DNA from: CAZOZP01 sp964584325
GTDB taxonomy: Bacteria > Bacteroidota > Ignavibacteria > Ignavibacteriales > Melioribacteraceae
DNA: 45,711 nt
Reading direction: 5' to 3'
Assembly: GCA_964584325.1 (NCBI GenBank)
Contig: CAZOZP010000027.1
Location: forward strand, 1-45,711
Part shown: positions 40,100 to 45,711 of the stretch, in pieces
How the letters are laid out: every line of letters begins with the position of its first letter
Position numbering within the stretch: the first letter of the stretch is position 1
Notes under the pieces: model-generated
The model's input: only the letters and a program-made list of their open reading frames with translations
The model's database searches: none
What the model was told of the DNA's origin: nothing
Translations under genes and position numbers: made by a program

Positions 40100-41460
40100 G
40101 CTGATCCCTTTCCAAGTTCAGGATACAACCCAACTCGCGGTTCGTGCAGCCTGTCAAAACTATCAATAATTTTTGGTCTAACTGTATTTGCAACATCTGC
40201 ATAAATCTCCTGCAGATCTTCCCAGGTTAATGCTTCATTTCTCATAATAGGCAAATCCTTTGTATTCATTCTGTAATCATCCCAATCATAAGATCTTATC
40301 CATCCGTTTTGCTTTCCAATATCAAAAACCGGAGTGCCCGGTAATGGAACGAGAACAACAAAACTTGGAATATCTATTTCATTTGTATTCATTGCAAATT
40401 TCAGACTTTCTGCAATAGTTTCTCTGGTATCCCCGATATTACCAATCATAAAATTACCGATAGTCAAATAATCTAATTCTTTTGCCCATTTCAGTACCTG
40501 AGTCACTTCATCTATCGATATCTGTTTGTTTGTAGCCTTTAAAACCACTTCTGATACACTTTCAATACCAACGGAAAATCTTATACATCCCGCCTTTCTC
40601 ATTTCAGCAAGCATTTCTCGCGTAACACCCGTAACTCTCAATCTGCAGCACCAAAAAACATTAAGGTTCCTTGATAAAAGCTCTTCGCAGAATGCTGATA
40701 CACGTTTTCTGTTAACCGTAAAAGTATCATCCATAATATCAAAATTCCTGATTCCGTACTTCCTTGATGTATATTCAATCTCATCAACAACATCTTTGAT
40801 ATCCCTGAATCTAACATTATATCCAAAAACAGAATGATCACAGAAATTACATCGGAAAGGACAACCCCTCGAAGTAATTACATTGAAATTTCCACCGTGC
40901 ATACCGTAAGATACAGTATTTCTTCTATGAACATACTTTTCCATCGGAAGCAAATGCCTTGCAGGCCAGCTCAATTCATTTATGTTCTTGCTTAAACAAG
41001 CAGATGTTTCAATCGAATGACCGCCTCTGTAATACATCCCGGAAATATCCGCCGGATTCGTAGTTTTTCCGGAATTTATATAATCAGCAAATTTAATAAA
41101 TGATTCCTCTCCTTCCCCTGCCATCACATAATCAACCTGATCGAATTTGAGAAAATCCTCCGGCACAACGGAAGGATGCGGCCCGCCAAAAACAATAGGA
41201 ATGTCCGGCATGCTATCTTTCAGAACAGATGCCAGATTAAGCGATTTTGTATAATAGCTTACCATTACTGAAATACCTATTATTTCCGATCCAAATTGTT
41301 TAACAGATTCTGCTATTTCAAGGTCTGATTGTGTAAATGCCCCTTCAATTAACATTACCTCGTGTCCCTTCTTTTCCAATTCGCTTGCAATGTAGGATAT
41401 TCCCAGCGGTTGTTGTGAAGGTTCATATATTAATCTTGGATGAATTAATGATATTTTCAT
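40096..41460 (-). CDS. B12-binding domain radical SAM protein
   Basis: A 454-residue protein. The N-terminal cobalamin-binding-type Rossmann domain has ISLIHPRLIYEPSQQPLGIS, GSEIIGISVMVSYYTKSL and VFGGPHPSVVPEDFL. The radical SAM core starts at ITSRGCPFRCNFCDHS, whose Cys200, Cys204 and Cys207 bind the [4Fe-4S] cluster. It continues with DIMDDTFTVNR, RFSVGIESVSE and FMIGNIGDTRETI. Such class B enzymes methylate unactivated carbons or make other radical changes. Within this cluster it most likely modifies a sugar or the lipid carrier. The domain lacks the His-on B12 motif D-x-H-x-x-G at a glance, which is common in this class. Four bases separate it from neuB upstream. Confidence 0.88.
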   Translation of the reverse strand: MKISLIHPRLIYEPSQQPLGISYIASELEKKGHEVMLIEGAFTQSDLEIAESVKQFGSEIIGISVMVSYYTKSLNLASVLKDSMPDIPIVFGGPHPSVVPEDFLKFDQVDYVMAGEGEESFIKFADYINSGKTTNPADISGMYYRGGHSIETSACLSKNINELSWPARHLLPMEKYVHRRNTVSYGMHGGNFNVITSRGCPFRCNFCDHSVFGYNVRFRDIKDVVDEIEYTSRKYGIRNFDIMDDTFTVNRKRVSAFCEELLSRNLNVFWCCRLRVTGVTREMLAEMRKAGCIRFSVGIESVSEVVLKATNKQISIDEVTQVLKWAKELDYLTIGNFMIGNIGDTRETIAESLKFAMNTNEIDIPSFVVLVPLPGTPVFDIGKQNGWIRSYDWDDYRMNTKDLPIMRNEALTWEDLQEIYADVANTVRPKIIDSFDRLHEPRVGLYPELGKGSA

Positions 41461-41463
41461 TTA

Positions 41464-42516
41464 TTAACCTTTCTGAAGCATTGATAATTCCAGTAAAATA
41501 TCGGCTTCTATATCAATTGTTGCCTTGAGGCCGATTATTGAATCTATTTCCTTAGCCGGAATGCCCGTCCCCGGATTTTTCACAGTCAACATTTCACGTG
41601 TAATAACTTCTCCGGCTTTTATTTTCGTTTTACTTACAACGCTTGAATGATATTTCCTTCGTGTTTCCATCTCTTTTTCACTTACAGTTTTTTCTCCGGT
41701 ACCCATGGCTGTTTCAGCTTTCCGAATTTCTTCAGATAAATTCTTTAGCATCGGCATGGTAAGAGCCATTTTATGATCAAATCCTTCATCACTGTTATTT
41801 AAAGTAACATGCTTTTCGATTGAACAAGCACCGGCAGCAACCGAAAGGATTGCAGTATAGTTTTCTTGTTCGTGACTCGAATATCCTACCGGTAAACCAT
41901 ACCTTTGTTTAAGAAAAGGAATCTGCTTCAGATTAGATGTTTTATATGTATGAGGATACTCAGAAACACAATGATAAAGCCCAAGTTCAACTCCGGCTTT
42001 TAATAATGTATTAACCGTTTCATCAACTTCCTCCAGATATGCCATTCCGGTAGAAAGCAATACCGGAAGTTTGATTTCTGTCAGTTTCTCAATTAAAGGT
42101 TTATTTGAAAGACAGTGGCTGGCAATTTTCAACACCGGCATTCCTAATTCTGCCATCTGCTCGGCAGATTTAATATCAAAAACAGAAACAAAGAATGCTG
42201 TTCCTAAATCATCCGCATATTTCTTGAGTCTTTTATATGTATCAAGATCAAACTCGATATGTTTTCTGATCTCTCTGTAAGTTTTTCCGAAACCCGGGAA
42301 ACGTAAATCTTCGGCATCAAGAACCGATGATATAGCAAGATTATCAACATCCCGCTTCTGAAATTTTACGGCATCTGCACCAGCCTCCACAGCCTGTTTA
42401 ATCATATCCATTGCTCTTTCGGAATCACCGTTATGACATAGACCTATTTCCGCAACAATCAGAACAGGAGATTGACCGCCGAATTCTTTACCATTATTGA
42501 GTTTTATGGATTTCAT
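41464..42516 (-). CDS. neuB: NeuB-type N-acetylneuraminate/nonulosonate synthase
   Basis: A 350-residue enzyme. The N-terminal TIM barrel has LIVAEIGLCHNGD (residues 19-31), AGADAVKFQKRDVD, GTAFFVSVFD, VLKIASHCLSNKPLIEKL and LPVLLSTGMAYLEEV. LYHCVSEYPHTYKTSNL, VGYSSHEQENY and SIEKHVTLNNSDEGFDHKMA are the conserved substrate and metal regions. The C-terminal SAF antifreeze-like domain (about residues 285-348) includes VSKTKIKAGEVITREML. It condenses phosphoenolpyruvate with an N-acetyl hexosamine to a nonulosonic acid such as sialic, legionaminic or pseudaminic acid; which one cannot be told. No neuA- or neuC-type gene is visible in the window. It lies three bases after a methyltransferase gene. 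Confidence 0.93.
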   Translation of the reverse strand: MKSIKLNNGKEFGGQSPVLIVAEIGLCHNGDSERAMDMIKQAVEAGADAVKFQKRDVDNLAISSVLDAEDLRFPGFGKTYREIRKHIEFDLDTYKRLKKYADDLGTAFFVSVFDIKSAEQMAELGMPVLKIASHCLSNKPLIEKLTEIKLPVLLSTGMAYLEEVDETVNTLLKAGVELGLYHCVSEYPHTYKTSNLKQIPFLKQRYGLPVGYSSHEQENYTAILSVAAGACSIEKHVTLNNSDEGFDHKMALTMPMLKNLSEEIRKAETAMGTGEKTVSEKEMETRRKYHSSVVSKTKIKAGEVITREMLTVKNPGTGIPAKEIDSIIGLKATIDIEADILLELSMLQKG

Positions 42517-42519
42517 AAA

Positions 42520-43704
42520 TCACTTACCTTTCTTTTGAAACAGAGGAATAATCCGTTTACCCGGATAAATTTCTTCAATATCCTTAATAATGTTAAAAAC
42601 CAGTATTTCACTTTTAATAGGAACTACCACACATTCAAAATCATTAACCGATACTTTGTAAGGAGCATGTATTTCTTTCCCGAACAGAACTCTCCCTTGC
42701 TTTTGTAAATTCATATCGGCAAATATTGTTTTTGAGATAAGATTTCCCCTCTGCATATCTGATAACGAATTCAATATTCTTATAAAATCATCACCAATTC
42801 CCCAAACAAGAATTTTTAATGTGGATTTCTCTGCGGCTTTCGTCAGCAATTCAATAGCAGTTTCATATTCTTCAGAAACATTTTTAATATGCCGGATAAA
42901 CAGTTCTGTATTTGTTTTAATAATATTAGTCTTTCTGAATAATGCTCTTATTATCGGATAGTTATCTTTTATACTATAAGATGAAAACACAGGTATCAGA
43001 GACTGCGATACACAAAGACGATTTAATACCTCAAGACTAAAATGATGCAAGTGACCGAAAAACAGATTCTGAAATATCGGAGTGATGCATTCTGCAAAGC
43101 CCTCTATCGACGGAACTTCTATAAATAAATACCCCCCGTCTTTAACCAAATCTCTTAAATGTTTAACGAACGCTGCCGGATTAGCAGTATGTTCCAACAC
43201 ATGCGCGGCTACAACCAAATCCCCGCTCTGTTTTAGTTCCGGTTCCTTTTCATCAAGTTCTTCTAGCAAAACCGGAATGTATATTATATCAGATGAGACT
43301 TCATCATTTCTCTGATTATAACTTTCAGATGGTTCAATTGCTATCCTTTCTTCAAATTCGGTAAGGAGTGAAAGGAAATCACCGTAAGCCGCTCCTACTT
43401 CAATAACTCTTCCGTAAACCGGATTCTCAATATGCTCCGTCAGGAATCTTTTTCTTTCTTCAAACAAATGTGCTCTTGCCCGAAAGGATTCCTTAGAAGG
43501 AGTTGGTGATGATTTGTAATATTCTGATAGTATTTCAAAGTCTAAAGCTGGGTATTGTGTTATAAATCCGCAGTCTAAACAAATCACATAAGAAAGGGAA
43601 ACGTTTTTATATTGCTTATCTTTCCACCAGAGAGGATGAACAATATTTTGTGAATAGATATCTTTATATTCTTCGCAGGCACATACAGGACAAATAAATT
43701 TCAA
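42520..43704 (-). CDS. Class I SAM methyltransferase with N-terminal zinc ribbon and C-terminal Rossmann domain
   Basis: A 394-residue protein with the same three-part plan as the gene at 38987. The zinc ribbon has CPVC (5-8) and CLDCG (42-46). The methyltransferase has GRVIEVGAAYGDFLSLL (98-114), IAIEPSESY and VVAAHVLEHTANP. The C-terminal Rossmann-like part has LKILVWGIGDDFIRIL and ends in the basic RIIPLFQKKGK. It is not a simple copy of the other gene; outside the motifs the two differ greatly, so they probably act on different positions or sugars. A 161-base gap lies upstream, before the next methyltransferase gene, with no clear terminator, so this gene may open a transcription unit containing neuB. 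Confidence 0.85.
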   Translation of the reverse strand: MKFICPVCACEEYKDIYSQNIVHPLWWKDKQYKNVSLSYVICLDCGFITQYPALDFEILSEYYKSSPTPSKESFRARAHLFEERKRFLTEHIENPVYGRVIEVGAAYGDFLSLLTEFEERIAIEPSESYNQRNDEVSSDIIYIPVLLEELDEKEPELKQSGDLVVAAHVLEHTANPAAFVKHLRDLVKDGGYLFIEVPSIEGFAECITPIFQNLFFGHLHHFSLEVLNRLCVSQSLIPVFSSYSIKDNYPIIRALFRKTNIIKTNTELFIRHIKNVSEEYETAIELLTKAAEKSTLKILVWGIGDDFIRILNSLSDMQRGNLISKTIFADMNLQKQGRVLFGKEIHAPYKVSVNDFECVVVPIKSEILVFNIIKDIEEIYPGKRIIPLFQKKGK

Positions 43705-43865
43705 GATAAGTTACCCATTGAATTCTGTAATTAATTAATGCTTATTATCGAAATATATACTGTATTATTTAAAAACAGAAAAAAAACTATGTTATTGTTA
43801 AAGGTTTTTATTTACACAGATCACTTTAACAGTAAATTACTTGAAATGATTGATAAAAACACAAT

Positions 43866-44765
43866 CTACTTTTTTGCAATAACGGTTATTTGCCGGCCAA
43901 GATTCAAACCGGCAAGTTTTTCATATAGTTTCCTTTTAAGTCCGGGTACTAATCTTAGATGTAATTCAAAATCTTTTCTTTTTTGATGAATCGTTTTCCC
44001 GAGAGAAGGATCTTTAATATAATCTTCATTCATTAACAAAAACATTTCCAATGGAAAACTTGATGAAGCATAAACAGGTTTTAATCCCTTTTTTCTAATT
44101 AGTGCTTTCAGGTCGTTTAGTTTAAAATAATTGATGTGTTCCTGTGTATTTATCCAATAATAATTTTTGTTAACCGCTTCTTTATATATCATTTGCAGAG
44201 GATTAAAATCATTCGGAGATGTAACTGAAAGCAAGCCACCTTCTTCAAGAAGATTGCGGGCATTCTCAATTAGTGAAGCAGGATTCGGGATATGCTCAAG
44301 AACATTATTCATATGGATTACCGAATATAAACCGCCACTTCCTTCGAACTTTTCATCAAAAAAACTGTTAATAACCGTTAAACCCAATTCATTTACCGAG
44401 AATTCCCAAGCACTTACAGATGGTTCTACTCCTTCTGCTTTCCATTTTCTTAATACAGCTTCTTTGAGAAAAAATCCCGGTCCGGATCCAACATCAAGAA
44501 GTGTTTTCGGGAGTTCAGGACTGATAATCTCTTCAATTATATCAAGCCGGTCGTTGTACTCGGTCTTTAACCACTCCAGATCGCTTTTATGTTTTTCTAT
44601 ATAATTGCCGCAATATTCATTATAAAAGTTCTCTCTGTAAAACTTTTCCAATTCTTCATTTCCCGGCAAGGGATATAAATGAATAAATCCGCAGTCTCTG
44701 CATTTAATAATTTTGCAGTTCTCATACTCTGCAAGAATTTTACCTGAGTGATCAATTTTTTTCAT
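43866..44765 (-). CDS. Class I SAM methyltransferase (reduced zinc ribbon)
   Basis: A 299-residue protein. It keeps only the second Cys pair of the ribbon (IKCRDCGFIHLYP, Cys22 and Cys25), with no first CxxC before the start codon, so the zinc site is incomplete or completed otherwise. The methyltransferase has TLLDVGSGPGFFLKEA, AEGVEPSVSAWEF, VIHMNNVLEHIPNP and GGLLSVTSPNDFNPLQ. It ends in a basic LNLGRQITVIAKK and lacks the C-terminal Rossmann domain of its two larger neighbours. The pattern fits O- or N-methylation of a glycan precursor. Its start is nine bases after the stop of the next methyltransferase upstream. Confidence 0.82.
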   Translation of the reverse strand: MKKIDHSGKILAEYENCKIIKCRDCGFIHLYPLPGNEELEKFYRENFYNEYCGNYIEKHKSDLEWLKTEYNDRLDIIEEIISPELPKTLLDVGSGPGFFLKEAVLRKWKAEGVEPSVSAWEFSVNELGLTVINSFFDEKFEGSGGLYSVIHMNNVLEHIPNPASLIENARNLLEEGGLLSVTSPNDFNPLQMIYKEAVNKNYYWINTQEHINYFKLNDLKALIRKKGLKPVYASSSFPLEMFLLMNEDYIKDPSLGKTIHQKRKDFELHLRLVPGLKRKLYEKLAGLNLGRQITVIAKK

Positions 44766-44774
44766 ATAGTTTCT

Positions 44775-45711
44775 TTATTTCCGGGCTATTGCCATCATAT
44801 TGGAAGACAATTTATTTTCAGATAAAAACTTTTGGAAAGGTTTTCCTAAAGTCTCCCAATTCGTTATAAGAATTTCTTTTAAGAATCTTTCATTACTTAG
44901 CAATTCCGGATTCTTCAAGGCTTTATTCCTTACAATATCTGCATCCAGTTTCCCGGGAGTTGTAATTTCCACTGATCTGAATCCGGCTCTTGTCAACAGC
45001 AACTCCAGCGAATGCGGATTAAACATATTTATATGCTCCAGTCCGAAATTAGACGAATTCTCCTTCCCGAGTATTTTGAAATCAAATCCGGCTATATTCG
45101 GACAAGTTAAAATCAAATAACCTTTATCAGAGAGAATTCTGTTACAGTTTCTAAGAAAATCGATAGGTGAAAACACATGCTCTATCACTTCGAATGAAGC
45201 AATGCATTGAAATGATGCTTCGGTAATACCCGCATTTTCAAATGGACTCTCAATTACATCAAGCCCTTTTTCTCTGCATCTGTTTGCCAGACCGGGGGTG
45301 GGTTCAACTGCAGTTACCGTGTTAAATATTTTCCTCTTTTTTATCTCCTCAGAAAATATTCCGAATCCGGCACCTATTTCCAGAAAATTATACTCTGCTG
45401 CATTCTTGTCCGCAAAATAATTTTCAATCAGTTCTACCTTGGGTTTAACTATATTTTCTCTTCTGTTCACTTCTGTAGCCGGAAACACATAATCTGCCCA
45501 ATAATTATAACTTTCAGCGTGCTGATAATAATAAGCTAATATCTCTTCAGTTGGTCTGGGATTATAGTACACTGTGCCGCAATCGCTGCAAGTTGTAAAA
45601 TCCATCCCCCTTAAATTTATCTTCTCAGAAACATGATAGGAACTGCAGGCAGGACACTCGGCGCAAATAAATTCCTGTTTTCGGCTTAGCCAAAGTGCCC
45701 TGTCGTTGGCT
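44775..45711 (-). CDS. Class I SAM methyltransferase with zinc ribbon, 5' end beyond window
   Basis: The frame runs open to the right edge, so the gene starts outside the window. An ATG at 45605 is internal: 35 more codons upstream read in frame without any ATG, and they supply the first zinc ribbon half (ICAECPACSSYH) that matches CSDCGTVYYNPRP after that ATG. The methyltransferase has YNFLEIGAGFGIFSEEIKKR, VTAVEPTPGLANRC, CIASFEVIEHVFSP and GYLILTCPNIAGFDF, ending NMMAIARK. It resembles the following gene in size and plan, and the two may come from an old duplication. It is presumably in the same transcript, nine bases ahead of the next start. Confidence 0.82.
   Translation of the reverse strand, partial: ANDRALWLSRKQEFICAECPACSSYHVSEKINLRGMDFTTCSDCGTVYYNPRPTEEILAYYYQHAESYNYWADYVFPATEVNRRENIVKPKVELIENYFADKNAAEYNFLEIGAGFGIFSEEIKKRKIFNTVTAVEPTPGLANRCREKGLDVIESPFENAGITEASFQCIASFEVIEHVFSPIDFLRNCNRILSDKGYLILTCPNIAGFDFKILGKENSSNFGLEHINMFNPHSLELLLTRAGFRSVEITTPGKLDADIVRNKALKNPELLSNERFLKEILITNWETLGKPFQKFLSENKLSSNMMAIARK

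Noticed and set aside
43796..43831. TGTTAAAG / CTTTAACA hairpin between methyltransferase genes as a terminator
   Set aside because: The stem is weak and AT-rich with a 20-base loop and no good T tract on the minus strand.
43738..43986. 82-residue plus-strand open frame
   Set aside because: Half of it is antisense to the methyltransferase 3' end, it has no ribosome site and no recognisable domain.

Overview
The window looks like chromosomal DNA of a Gram-negative, AT-rich bacterium, most likely a member of the Ignavibacteria/Chlorobi branch of the Bacteroidota group. This is inferred from the gene set: an LptD with a Bacteroidota-like barrel, a TorF/Gcw-type outer-membrane protein, TPR/DUF5683-like proteins and an Rpn-family protein with EGK repeats. 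Several genes also have clear Shine-Dalgarno sequences, which are rare in Bacteroidota proper. No rRNA, tRNA, CRISPR array or insertion sequence was recognised. All genes are on the minus strand except a three-gene plus-strand block at 20974-22461.

Region 1 (1-11244) is a Wzx/Wzy-type surface polysaccharide locus. Read in the direction of transcription it holds rmlB, a small outer-membrane protein gene just upstream, an SLBB export protein, a chain-length determinant, an O-antigen polymerase/ligase, a flippase, three glycosyltransferases, an acyltransferase and a glycosyltransferase cut by the window start. The part below about 8.65 kb is visibly more AT-rich than the rest, as expected of an exchangeable O-antigen or exopolysaccharide cassette. 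An imperfect palindromic intergenic repeat lies between the export gene and rmlB.

Region 2 (11246-28409) is mostly housekeeping and envelope genes. It holds an Rpn-family nuclease-like gene with a 12-bp coding repeat; a glnK-amt-porin operon ending in an intrinsic terminator; lptD with a NYN-domain RNase; a ROK sugar kinase; a Gfo/Idh/MocA oxidoreductase; a plus-strand block of fluoride channel, DUF190 and PAP2 phosphatase; a ferredoxin; LemA and TPM-domain genes; a DUF711/ACT pair; and an overlapping cassette of DUF2442, a YidD-like protein and two related TPR/membrane proteins.

Region 3 (28498-45711, cut by the window end) is one dense minus-strand locus for an elaborate surface glycan. 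It contains at least four class I methyltransferases, most with an N-terminal zinc ribbon; a NeuB-type sialate/nonulosonate synthase; a B12-binding radical SAM enzyme; an ATP-grasp ligase; a GH57-like protein; a TylF-like methyltransferase; a zinc-ribbon helical protein; and a 1778-residue polypeptide that fuses five glycosyltransferase domains. Genes overlap or are a few bases apart over most of its length, which implies coordinated expression. This is the best candidate in the window for an undescribed system. My reading is synthesis, methylation and stepwise assembly of a nonulosonate-type glycan on a surface polymer or protein, but the final product cannot be read from the sequence.
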